64,000 nt of DNA from Crocinitomicaceae bacterium. Lineage in GTDB: Bacteria; Bacteroidota; Bacteroidia; Flavobacteriales_D; Crocinitomicaceae. The stretch covers positions 19,886 to 83,885 of the forward strand of contig JANQWC010000005.1 of NCBI GenBank assembly GCA_030730025.1. The letters run 5' to 3'. The notes below the pieces were generated by a model. It saw nothing but the letters and a program-made list of their open reading frames with translations, searched no databases and was not told the DNA's origin. Positions 44,462-52,896 of the stretch are shown in pieces. The position numbers and the translations under genes are program-made. How positions within the stretch are numbered: position 1 is the first letter of the stretch; every line of letters starts with the position of its first letter.

Positions 44462-47083
44462 ATGCAGTTTTGGTGGCGCTTTTTCAAACGTACGGTTTTG
44501 ATTTTATTGGTCTTCATGGCCACTATTTCTTTGGCACTCTATATTTTCGAAGACCGCATCATCAAAAAAGTAGTCGCACAAGTCAATACCTATCTGAAAG
44601 CACCCGTTCAGGTCGAGCAAATCAACCTTCATTTTTGGCGTACTTTCCCTCACTTGAGCGTCGCTTTTGACCAAGTACTGATTGCAGACCCACTTTCATC
44701 CAAAGACACGCTTTTGCAAGCCCAACAAATCAGTTTGCGCTTCAATCCATTTGATTTATGGAACGGCAAGTACCAAATTGAACAAATCACAAGCTTCAAT
44801 GGGCAGCTCAATTTGATAACCGATGCAAAAGGCCAAACCAATTACGACGTATTTAAAGGCACCTCCTCAAGCAGCTCAACTTTCAATTTAGAATTAGAAA
44901 CCATTTTGTTAGAGCAGTTCAAGGTGGCGTACCGCGATCAAAAAAGTGCGCAATCTTATACCTCCACTATTCATACCGCCTCTTTATCTGGAAAATTCTC
45001 TGCGCAAAAAACCACATTGAAGGCTGCCGGTGATGTCTGGCTGAACCGCATTCAAAAAGGTCGGGTTGTTTTGCTCAAGAATGAACCATTGGTTTTTGAC
45101 CTCGCCCTTTTAGTAGACCAAACCCAAAATTTGATCATGTTGCCGCAAGCGCAAATCAAATTAGCCAACTTGCCCTTTTTAATAGATGCGGAATTCGGCC
45201 CCACCAAAAGCACCCTCGACATCCGCTCCCAAAACTTATCACTTGTGCAGCTTGTCCGGACCCTTCAGCCCGCCTCATTGGCGACCCTCAAGCGCGTCAA
45301 AGCAAAAGGAAAGGTCGATTTTCAGCTGCATTATCAAGCGTTTGTCGATCAAAAAGCACCGCAAGTTAAGGCGTACTTTAGCATTCAAGATGGCCAACTT
45401 ACCGAACCAGAGTTTGGCGCCAAAATCGAACAACTTCAGTGTTATGGTACATATACAAATTTGCCAACTGATGCTTTGGTGCTCGAACGTTTTGCCTTCA
45501 AAAGTCAGGGTGCGCAATTCTTTGGTCAGCTCCAGCTCGAAGACTTTATCAAACCCAAACTCAATGTAAAGGCCAATGGCCAAATTCCACTTGGCTTGGT
45601 TCAGGCCATTTATCCGCTTGCCTATGTGCAAAAGCTTCACGGTACAGCCAAAGTACAACTCGCTGCCAAAATTGCCCAAGACGAACAACGCAACTGGAAA
45701 ACCCAAACCTTAAATGGGCACGTGGGCCTTCAAGCCGACCACTTACAACTCCAAGATTTCAAAAAGAGTTTTATGGGCCTCAGTGCCGAAATCGATTTTG
45801 ATCAATCCGACATCCGCATCGATCAGTTAAAGGCCACTATTGGCACTTCCGATCTAGCGATTCAACTGCGCATTCCCGATTATGCTGCGCACGTCCATTC
45901 CTCAACGCCCTTTGAGTGCGTCGGTAATTTGACGGCCAAAAGGCTGCATTTTGCTGATTTTGATAGCCAAACTACCACGCAAAAGCGCGACTGGATTTTA
46001 CCTCAAAACATGGCAATTCAGTTGCCTTTTCGCATCGCTGAGTTGAGTTATGAGGGCAAAGCTTTTAGTCAGTTGAATGGAGCGCTTTTTTTGGCACCCA
46101 AGCAACTTCAGCTCAATTCCTTGAGTTTCAAACATGCAAATGGTTTTTGGAATGGCCAGCTGAAGATAGGGGAGCAAGTACCAGCTGTATTGGATATCGA
46201 AACAAAAGGCGCGGCCAAAAGAGTCGATCTTGGTCATTTATTCAAGGAGTGGCACAATTTTGACCAAACCATTTTGACTGATGAACAACTGTCGGGAACT
46301 GGAAACTTTGAATTTGATGTCAAAACCAAATATGACTTATTGAAAGGGCTCGATGAAGAGCGTTTAAAAGCGCGCGTTCATTGCAGCATTGACAACGGCC
46401 GCCTTTTGCATGCGCCCATTTTACAAGATTTGGCCAACACGCTCACCATTGGAAAAAGCAGGGCAATTCTTGGCGCTAAGAATCAGGCAGCGCTGCAACA
46501 AAAGCTCAAAGATGTGCGCTTTGATCTCCTTGAAAACACGTTTGTCATCTCAGATCGCCAGCTCAGTTTTGAAAAAATGCACATCGCATCCTCGGCACTC
46601 GACCTCGATTTGGTAGGGAGCCATAGTTTTGAGCATCAAATTGATTATGCTGTTGGCCTGCGTTTGCGCGACCTCTTAGTTCAGGAAACACAAACTGAAT
46701 TTGGGGAAATTTTAGACGATGGCACCGGGCTACGTTTGTTTGTGCGCATCAGCGGCTCACTCGATGACCCCAAAGTGAGCTGGGACAAAAAAGGCAAAAA
46801 GGAAGCCGCGCAACAGCAGTTTGAGCGCAGTCAGCAAGAATCAAAAGAAATGCTCAAAACTACCTTTGGACTGTATAAAAATGACGCAAGTGTAGGGAAG
46901 TATCAAGCGCAAACAACCCCGCATGAAACCATTCAAGTGAAGTTTAAAACCAAAGACGACCCCGTCAAAACGCCAAGTGCAGCGCAAGTGCCGGCACCTA
47001 AAAATGGCAAATTGCAGCAGAAATTGGAAAAATGGAAGCAAGAACAAGAGCAAACGGGTGTTGCGGTCAAGATCAAAGGATAG
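44462..47083 (+). CDS. AsmA-like envelope protein
   Basis: An 873-residue protein with one N-terminal membrane helix (about 9-28) and a long periplasmic beta-rich body. It resembles the AsmA/TamB group of bridge-like lipid-transport proteins. The N-terminal AsmA-type segment (EDRIIKKVVAQVNTYLKAPVQV) and repeated short strands of INGQLNL-like pattern support this. The C-terminal 90 residues are highly charged and rich in Lys and Gln, and probably not part of the fold. A weak -7 candidate, TAGTTTTT, is at 44441-44448. The stop is 1 bp from the convergent rfaE2 stop. Confidence 0.82.
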   Translation: MQFWWRFFKRTVLILLVFMATISLALYIFEDRIIKKVVAQVNTYLKAPVQVEQINLHFWRTFPHLSVAFDQVLIADPLSSKDTLLQAQQISLRFNPFDLWNGKYQIEQITSFNGQLNLITDAKGQTNYDVFKGTSSSSSTFNLELETILLEQFKVAYRDQKSAQSYTSTIHTASLSGKFSAQKTTLKAAGDVWLNRIQKGRVVLLKNEPLVFDLALLVDQTQNLIMLPQAQIKLANLPFLIDAEFGPTKSTLDIRSQNLSLVQLVRTLQPASLATLKRVKAKGKVDFQLHYQAFVDQKAPQVKAYFSIQDGQLTEPEFGAKIEQLQCYGTYTNLPTDALVLERFAFKSQGAQFFGQLQLEDFIKPKLNVKANGQIPLGLVQAIYPLAYVQKLHGTAKVQLAAKIAQDEQRNWKTQTLNGHVGLQADHLQLQDFKKSFMGLSAEIDFDQSDIRIDQLKATIGTSDLAIQLRIPDYAAHVHSSTPFECVGNLTAKRLHFADFDSQTTTQKRDWILPQNMAIQLPFRIAELSYEGKAFSQLNGALFLAPKQLQLNSLSFKHANGFWNGQLKIGEQVPAVLDIETKGAAKRVDLGHLFKEWHNFDQTILTDEQLSGTGNFEFDVKTKYDLLKGLDEERLKARVHCSIDNGRLLHAPILQDLANTLTIGKSRAILGAKNQAALQQKLKDVRFDLLENTFVISDRQLSFEKMHIASSALDLDLVGSHSFEHQIDYAVGLRLRDLLVQETQTEFGEILDDGTGLRLFVRISGSLDDPKVSWDKKGKKEAAQQQFERSQQESKEMLKTTFGLYKNDASVGKYQAQTTPHETIQVKFKTKDDPVKTPSAAQVPAPKNGKLQQKLEKWKQEQEQTGVAVKIKG

Positions 47084-47084
47084 C

Positions 47085-47600
47085 CTAGTGGCCTTTGGCT
47101 AAAATGCCAGTAGTGGAGTAACCCGCTACAAATGGGATGGTTTGCACACTACCGCCGTAAGTCCGGACCAAATCAGAACCAACAATATAGTCTTTGGCTT
47201 CAGGATTGGTTTGCTCGGCGTTGTAGTCGGCTCCTTTCAAAAGTACGTCTGGTTTTAAGGTCTCGATGAGCTCAAGGGGTGTTTGTTGTTCAAAAAGCAC
47301 AACGGCGTCTACGCAACTCAATGAAGCCAAAACGATAGCCCTGGCGTCTTGTGCATTGATGGGGCGATTAGGGGCTTTTTCGAGCAGGCGAACAGAAGCG
47401 TCGGTATTGATACCTACAATGAGGCGCTTGGCGCTGTCTGCAGCTTGGGCTAAGTAACTCACATGCCCCAAGTGCAAGATGTCAAAACAACCGTTGGTAA
47501 AGGCAACTTTTTGGCCTTGGAGTGCCCAAATACCTCTTAGTTTGAGGGCGTCTTCCCAGCTCAGGATTTTGTGTTGAATGTTGGTCAGGCGCGTGCTCAT
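47085..47600 (-). CDS. rfaE2: D-glycero-beta-D-manno-heptose 1-phosphate adenylyltransferase-like
   Basis: A 171-residue nucleotidyltransferase. The HxGH motif lies in TNGCFDILHLGHVSYL. The segment LLKGADYNAEQ and the C-terminal GYSTTGIL are typical of RfaE2/HldE-C, which makes ADP-heptose for lipopolysaccharide inner core. The kinase half (RfaE1) is separate and not in this window. It is 8 bp downstream of panD, forming the panC-panD-rfaE2 unit. Confidence 0.9.
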   Translation of the reverse strand: MSTRLTNIQHKILSWEDALKLRGIWALQGQKVAFTNGCFDILHLGHVSYLAQAADSAKRLIVGINTDASVRLLEKAPNRPINAQDARAIVLASLSCVDAVVLFEQQTPLELIETLKPDVLLKGADYNAEQTNPEAKDYIVGSDLVRTYGGSVQTIPFVAGYSTTGILAKGH

Positions 47601-47608
47601 GTAAACTT

Positions 47609-47959
47609 TTACGAGAGCAAGTTAGTTTGTTCGTTCGGAAAAACCAAAGATGGCTTGAAGGTTTTGGCTTCTTCAAATTCGAGCATGGCATAACCAATAA
47701 TGATGATGATGTCGTTGATGGCTACTTTGCGCGCCGCCGGGCCATTGAGGCAAATCATGCCGGTTTGGCGCTCACCTTTGATGACGTATGTCTCGAAGCG
47801 CTCACCGTTGTTGATATTGACAATCTGAACGCGCTCCCCCTCGATGAGGTTTGCGGCATCCATGAGGTCTTCATCTATGGTGATACTACCAATATAGTTG
47901 AGGTCGGCTTGTGTAACGCGGACCCGATGAATTTTAGATTTGAGGACGTTGATGTACAT
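47609..47959 (-). CDS. panD: Aspartate 1-decarboxylase
   Basis: Makes beta-alanine from aspartate for pantothenate synthesis. It is a 116-residue pro-enzyme that self-cleaves at Gly24-Ser25 (YIGSITID), where the new Ser becomes the pyruvoyl group; the cleavage site and length are exactly canonical. It lies 34 bp downstream of panC, whose product uses the beta-alanine it makes, so order matches pathway. Confidence 0.97.
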   Translation of the reverse strand: MYINVLKSKIHRVRVTQADLNYIGSITIDEDLMDAANLIEGERVQIVNINNGERFETYVIKGERQTGMICLNGPAARKVAINDIIIIIGYAMLEFEEAKTFKPSLVFPNEQTNLLS

Positions 47960-47993
47960 AACTTATAGCGCGTTGTAGCGCGGCAAAATTACA

Positions 47994-48839
47994 TCAAAGA
48001 ACCGATTCACACAACATATTGTCGATCAGCCGCACCTCTCCACAAAAAGCCGCCACACAACAAACTTGCATTTGCTGCCATTCCGTGCAGTTTTCCAAGG
48101 TAATTGGATCTACAATTTCAAGATAATCTATTTCCAAACCAGCTTGTTCAATAATTGCGCTTGCGGCGATTTTAGCCTCCTCAAGCGATATTTTTCCGAC
48201 GTTGGCTTTAACCAACTGCAGGGCTCTTGAAATAGAAACGGCATTTTTGCGCTGTGCGTGGGTCAATCTTAAGTTTCTGCTGCTCATGGCTAAACCGTCA
48301 CTTTCGCGGATGGTTTCACAGCCAATAATATCGATTCCGAAGCTGTAAAAGTTGTTGAGCAAACGGATAATAGCGAGTTGTTGGAAGTCTTTTTGCCCGA
48401 AATAAGCTTTTTGTGGCTGCACCAATGCAAATAAATGATGCACTACATGTACCACACCTTCAAAATGCCCGGGTCTGTGTGCGCCTTCTAAAAGCTGCCC
48501 AATTTTGCCAAGCGGCATAGGGGCAAAGGGTAAATCTGCGGGGTACATTTCGTTTTCATTTGGTGCAAAAATAACCAGATTGGGCAGGTGCTGTAACAAG
48601 GCAAGATCTGCCGAAAGCATTCTTGGATATGACTGTAAATCAGCGTTTTGATTGAATTGTTTCGGGTTTACAAAAATGGAAATAAGCACGACGTCATTCT
48701 CCCGACAGGCTTGTTCCACTAAAGACAAATGCCCTGGATGTAAAGCGCCCATTGTTGGCACAAAACCAATTTGTTTTTGCGCCGTGCGCTGTTGTGCACG
48801 CCAAAGGATTATTTCTTGTCTGGTAACAAAGGTCTGCAT
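47994..48839 (-). CDS. panC: Pantothenate synthetase (pantoate-beta-alanine ligase)
   Basis: Joins pantoate and beta-alanine with ATP to give pantothenate, the CoA precursor. Conserved TMGALHPGHLSLV includes the HxGH nucleotide-binding motif. FVNPKQF and the KDFQQLAIIRLL region follow. I choose ATG 48839 (281 residues, MQTFVTRQ) because the track's TTG at 48872 lies inside a perfect -7 box. It is first in the panC-panD-rfaE2 operon and is divergent from the half-GT5 gene. Confidence 0.95.
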   Translation of the reverse strand: MQTFVTRQEIILWRAQQRTAQKQIGFVPTMGALHPGHLSLVEQACRENDVVLISIFVNPKQFNQNADLQSYPRMLSADLALLQHLPNLVIFAPNENEMYPADLPFAPMPLGKIGQLLEGAHRPGHFEGVVHVVHHLFALVQPQKAYFGQKDFQQLAIIRLLNNFYSFGIDIIGCETIRESDGLAMSSRNLRLTHAQRKNAVSISRALQLVKANVGKISLEEAKIAASAIIEQAGLEIDYLEIVDPITLENCTEWQQMQVCCVAAFCGEVRLIDNMLCESVL

Positions 48840-48869
48840 GGCTTCGTCTTTTCTACAATTTGAAACGGA

Positions 48870-48877
48870 CAAAGCTA
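48870..48877 (-). promoter_or_regulatory. -7 box for the panC operon
   Basis: Perfect TAGCTTTG on the minus strand, 30 nt before ATG 48839. It contradicts the longer ORF-track start at 48872. Confidence 0.6.
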
Positions 48878-48908
48878 TTGCTTTTTAGGTAAGTTCATGT
48901 TTATTTCG

Positions 48909-48916
48909 TAATTTTG
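48909..48916 (+). promoter_or_regulatory. -7 box for the half-GT5 / DUF4270 / glmS unit
   Basis: Perfect TAATTTTG ending 17 nt before ATG 48934, within the standard leader class of this window. Confidence 0.6.
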
Positions 48917-48933
48917 CTAGCATATTTATATAA

Positions 48934-49755
48934 ATGGAAAAGAAGAAAATACTATTTATTTCTCAAGAAATCTTTCCTTTTTTACCCAAATCTGAAATTT
49001 CTGGAAGCGCGCGTCGCATTTCTCAAGCAGTTCAAGATGCTGGTAAAGAAATCCGTGTGTTTACTCCACGTTTTGGCGCAATCAACGAAAGACGCCACCA
49101 ACTCCACGAAGTTATTCGTTTGTCGGGCCTCAATATCTCTATAGACGACCACGACCACCCGCTCATCATCAAAGTTGCTTCTATTTCAGCAGCCAGAATG
49201 CAGGTGTATTTTATAGACAACGACGACTACTTCAAACGCAAAACTTGCCTGCAAGAAGAAGACGGCAAATTCCACCCAGACAACGACGAGCGCGCCATGT
49301 TCTTTTGTCGTGGCGTTTTGGAAACCGTCAAAAAATTAGGTTGGCAGCCAGATGTCATTCATTGCCATGGCTGGCTCACTGGCATCATGGCTTTGTACAT
49401 CAAATACATCTTCAGCAAAGACCCACACTTCAAAGAAACAAAGGTTGTCTACAGTCTTTACAACGAAACCTTTGACCAACCCTGGGACCCGCGTTTTGCC
49501 GAAAAGCTCGCTTTCGATGGCTTTCCGCAAGACCTCACCGATGCGCTCAAAGACACCAGTTGTGAAAACCTCACCAAAGTGATCTTAGCACATTGCGACG
49601 GTGTCAACATTGCCAGCGAAGCGCTAGATGCCAACTTACAAGCGCTCTACGACGAAGCCAACATCCTTAAACTTCCTTATTTTGCCGAAGAGCATCAGGG
49701 TAAAGAATTGGCTGCTTTCTTTGACAAAGTAATCGACGCTAACGTCCTAGCCTAA
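48934..49755 (+). CDS. Stand-alone N-terminal domain of glycogen/starch synthase (GT5)
   Basis: A 273-residue protein aligning with the acceptor (N-terminal) Rossmann domain of GT5 glycogen synthases: ILFISQEIFPF and RVFTPRFGAINERRHQLHEV at the start, and VIHCHGWLTGIMALY in the middle. The second GT-B domain, which binds ADP-glucose and carries the catalytic residues, is entirely absent. The C-terminus is short and acidic, with no frameshifted remnant before the next gene. Homologues with the same layout occur beside panC, DUF4270 and glmS in Flavobacteria, so this is a conserved form and not a pseudogene. Its function is unknown. Confidence 0.85.
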   Translation: MEKKKILFISQEIFPFLPKSEISGSARRISQAVQDAGKEIRVFTPRFGAINERRHQLHEVIRLSGLNISIDDHDHPLIIKVASISAARMQVYFIDNDDYFKRKTCLQEEDGKFHPDNDERAMFFCRGVLETVKKLGWQPDVIHCHGWLTGIMALYIKYIFSKDPHFKETKVVYSLYNETFDQPWDPRFAEKLAFDGFPQDLTDALKDTSCENLTKVILAHCDGVNIASEALDANLQALYDEANILKLPYFAEEHQGKELAAFFDKVIDANVLA

Positions 49756-49759
49756 GCTC

Positions 49760-51046
49760 ATGAAATCCTTAAGCGCACTTCTGCTTTTGCTGTTGGTTGC
49801 CACGGCATGTAACAAACAAGATTCCGGTTTAGGTAAAGACATCATCGATCCAAATGCGCTGCTCAACGGCACCACCACCGATACCTTTGAACTCATAACT
49901 TATTCTATCGTAGAAGACTCCACCGAAACAAAAAATGCGTCGAACGTATTGTTGGGTTCTTATGTAGATCCTAAGTTCGGTAAGGTAGAGGCGTCGGTAT
50001 ACACCGAATTGCGTTTGCCTGGCCTCAACCCTGATTTTGGCGATGCTTCCTTAATTGTCATCGATTCATTTGTCTTGGCTTTAGAATATGTAGGATATTA
50101 CGGTGACCTCAGTGCGCAAACTTTTGAAGTGTATGAGCTTACCGATTCACTGCAAAACGCAGCAACAGTCAAATACTACCAATTTTCTACCCTGAATACG
50201 GGCAGCACCAATTGGGTAGCAGCTGGCCAAGGCACCATTACCCCAGACCCTATCAACGATGCTGTAGTTGCGGGCGCTGAAGTAGACCCACAATTGCGCA
50301 TTCAACTAGACACCAACCGCGCTTGGGATTTCATCAACGAGTCCAACACCAATCCGGCTACTTTCGCCACCAACGCGGCTTTCCAAGATTATTTCAAGGG
50401 CCTCAAAATAGCGGTCAACAACCCCAATCAAAATGCAGGTCAGGGCGCAATTCTCTATTTGGATATCAACAACAACCCGGCCTCCAAAATGACCATCTAC
50501 TTTACAGTAGCCGGCGTCAAGAAAACCTACGACTTCACCATCAATTCCAATTGTGCCGACTTCACGCACATAGACCACGAGCAAGCCAACACGCCAGTTG
50601 CTGCCTTACTCGCCGATTCTACCATAGGTCAAAAAGCTTTTTACGCGCAAGCCAATAAAGTGCGCGCCATGGTCAAAATTCCTGGACTAGACCATCTCCC
50701 AGACAACATCGTCATTCACCGTGCTGACCTCAGTTTGCCTGTACAGTTCCAAACCGGTTACCGCTACAAACCGGGCTCTCGCATTACAGCGGCCAGCAAA
50801 TTGTCGGCTACCGATGTGTTTTATACATCGCTCGGCATTGCGGGGCTCTATTCGGACACCAAAAAGCAATACGATTTAGATATCCGAGCTTACCTCCAAT
50901 CTTTGGTCAATGGCAAACTCGAAAACACCGGTATTGTGGTCTCTCCACTCTTTTTCAGGAATTCTGCCGAACGCATTGTTTTCAATGGCGTAGAAACCAA
51001 CAACAAGAAAAAACCCAAACTCGTCGTTACCTATACAACTTATTAA
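49760..51046 (+). CDS. DUF4270 family lipoprotein
   Basis: A 428-residue exported lipoprotein with signal MKSLSALLLLLLVATAC and acylation at C17, followed by the GLGKDIIDP segment common in DUF4270. The body is beta-rich; a C-terminal NNKKKPKLVVTYTTY motif resembles the end of many surface carbohydrate-associated domains. The role is unknown. It starts 4 bp after the half-GT5 gene and ends 2 bp before glmS, indicating one transcript. Confidence 0.85.
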   Translation: MKSLSALLLLLLVATACNKQDSGLGKDIIDPNALLNGTTTDTFELITYSIVEDSTETKNASNVLLGSYVDPKFGKVEASVYTELRLPGLNPDFGDASLIVIDSFVLALEYVGYYGDLSAQTFEVYELTDSLQNAATVKYYQFSTLNTGSTNWVAAGQGTITPDPINDAVVAGAEVDPQLRIQLDTNRAWDFINESNTNPATFATNAAFQDYFKGLKIAVNNPNQNAGQGAILYLDINNNPASKMTIYFTVAGVKKTYDFTINSNCADFTHIDHEQANTPVAALLADSTIGQKAFYAQANKVRAMVKIPGLDHLPDNIVIHRADLSLPVQFQTGYRYKPGSRITAASKLSATDVFYTSLGIAGLYSDTKKQYDLDIRAYLQSLVNGKLENTGIVVSPLFFRNSAERIVFNGVETNNKKKPKLVVTYTTY

Positions 51047-51048
51047 TT

Positions 51049-52893
51049 ATGTGTGGAATTGTTGCATACATAGGCAAAAATGAAGCCTATCCTGTCGTTA
51101 TCAAAGGACTCAAAAGATTAGAATACCGCGGCTACGACAGCTCGGGCATTGCCTTGCATCAAAATGGTGCCCTCAACGTGTACAAGCGCGTTGGCAAAGT
51201 GAGCAATCTAGAAGATTTTGCCGCCAACCAAGACCGCAGCGGACATGCCGCCATTGGCCACACGCGTTGGGCCACCCACGGCGAGCCCTCTGATGTCAAC
51301 TCGCATCCGCACACCTCAATGGACGGCAAAATTGCCCTCATCCACAACGGCATCATCGAAAACTACGATGTCCTCAAGCAAGAATTGATCAAAAACGGCT
51401 ACGTCTTCAAAAGCGCTACCGATACAGAAGTGGTAGTTCATTTAGTTGACTACATTCAAAAGAAAGAAAACGTTTGGTTTGGCGAGGCTTTGCGTTTGGC
51501 ACTTAACCACGTTGTTGGTGCATACGCTATTGTCGCGATGTCCTCGGACTACCCAAATCGTTTGGTGGCGGCTCGCAAGAGTAGCCCGCTAGTTGTAGGT
51601 ATCGGCAGCGACGGCGCTTACTATTGTGCCTCTGATGCCACCCCAATTGTAGAATACACCAAAAAAGTGGTATACCTCAACGACGAAGAAGTAGCCGTGA
51701 TAGACCTCGAAGAAGGCCTCAAACTCTACGACATCGCAGACCAACAAAAAACACCATTCTTCCAAGAACTCGAGCTCGAGCTCGAGGCCTTAGAAAAAGG
51801 CGGTTACGAGCACTTCATGCTCAAAGAAATCCACGAACAACCGCGTTCTATCCACGACTGCTTCCGCGGTCGTCTGAACTCCGATGAAGCCTGGGTTGCC
51901 CTTGGCGGTATCCGCGAGTACGAGCAAAAAATGATTTCTGCCAACAGACTGATCATCGTTGCTTGTGGCACGTCATGGCATGCAGGTTTGGTGGGCGAAT
52001 ACCTTATCGAAGACCTCGCACGCATCAACGTAGAGGTAGAATACGCCAGCGAATTCCGCTACCGCAACCCTATTCTCAACGAAAACGACGTCGTCATTGC
52101 CATTTCGCAATCTGGCGAAACCGCCGACACCTTGGCTGCACTCGAATTGGCCAAATCAAAAGGCGCTACCATCTTGGGTATTTGCAATGTTGTGGGTTCT
52201 TCTATTGCCCGCATCACAGACGCAGGTTCGTATACGCATGCAGGCCCAGAAATTGGGGTCGCATCTACCAAAGCCTTTACCGCTCAGGTAACCGTTCTTA
52301 CGCTCATGGCCCTCTCTTTGGCACACAAAAAAGGCACCATTTCAGAATCTAAATTCCGCCAGTTATTGGCCGAACTCGAAGCAATTCCAGAAAAAGTGAG
52401 TCGTGTATTGGGTACAGATGCCGAAATCGAAAAAATTTCCGCTATTTACAAAGATGCGCCAAACGCACTTTACCTCGGCCGTGGAAGCTCCTTCCCGGTG
52501 GCCTTAGAAGGCGCGCTCAAGCTCAAAGAAATTTCCTACATCCACGCCGAAGGCTATCCTGCAGCAGAAATGAAGCACGGCCCAATCGCCCTCATCGACG
52601 AAAACATGCCAATCATTGTAATCGCCACCCAAGGCAATTCTTATGAAAAGGTTGTTTCCAACATTCAAGAGGTCAAGGCCCGCAAAGGAAAAGTCATTGC
52701 AATTGTCACTGAAGGCGACGAACAAGTGCGCAACATGGCTGACCACGTGATCGAAATACCTGAAGTCGACGAATTCTTAGTGCCACTGCTCGCCACTATT
52801 CCACTCCAATTGCTCTCTTACCACATCGCGGTTATGCGTGGCTGCAACGTAGACCAGCCAAGAAATTTGGCGAAGAGTGTGACGGTAGAGTAA
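51049..52893 (+). CDS. glmS: Glucosamine-6-phosphate synthase (glutamine-dependent)
   Basis: Makes glucosamine-6-phosphate from fructose-6-phosphate and glutamine, the first step to UDP-GlcNAc for peptidoglycan and LPS. The N-terminal glutaminase has nucleophile C2 (MCGIVAYIG). Two SIS sugar-isomerase domains follow (CGTSWHAGL; LYLGRGSSFPVALEGALKLKEI), and the C-terminus is DQPRNLAKSVTVE. It is 614 residues, full length. An in-frame CTCGAG triple repeat (51769-51786) encodes an acidic ELELELE stretch between the halves. No glmS ribozyme or long leader precedes it. Confidence 0.98.
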   Translation: MCGIVAYIGKNEAYPVVIKGLKRLEYRGYDSSGIALHQNGALNVYKRVGKVSNLEDFAANQDRSGHAAIGHTRWATHGEPSDVNSHPHTSMDGKIALIHNGIIENYDVLKQELIKNGYVFKSATDTEVVVHLVDYIQKKENVWFGEALRLALNHVVGAYAIVAMSSDYPNRLVAARKSSPLVVGIGSDGAYYCASDATPIVEYTKKVVYLNDEEVAVIDLEEGLKLYDIADQQKTPFFQELELELEALEKGGYEHFMLKEIHEQPRSIHDCFRGRLNSDEAWVALGGIREYEQKMISANRLIIVACGTSWHAGLVGEYLIEDLARINVEVEYASEFRYRNPILNENDVVIAISQSGETADTLAALELAKSKGATILGICNVVGSSIARITDAGSYTHAGPEIGVASTKAFTAQVTVLTLMALSLAHKKGTISESKFRQLLAELEAIPEKVSRVLGTDAEIEKISAIYKDAPNALYLGRGSSFPVALEGALKLKEISYIHAEGYPAAEMKHGPIALIDENMPIIVIATQGNSYEKVVSNIQEVKARKGKVIAIVTEGDEQVRNMADHVIEIPEVDEFLVPLLATIPLQLLSYHIAVMRGCNVDQPRNLAKSVTVE

Positions 52894-52896
52894 ATC

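Noticed and set aside
48934-49755. Pseudogene of full glycogen synthase
   Set aside because: No remnant of the second domain follows: DUF4270 starts 4 bp later, and the reading frame and N-terminal domain are intact.
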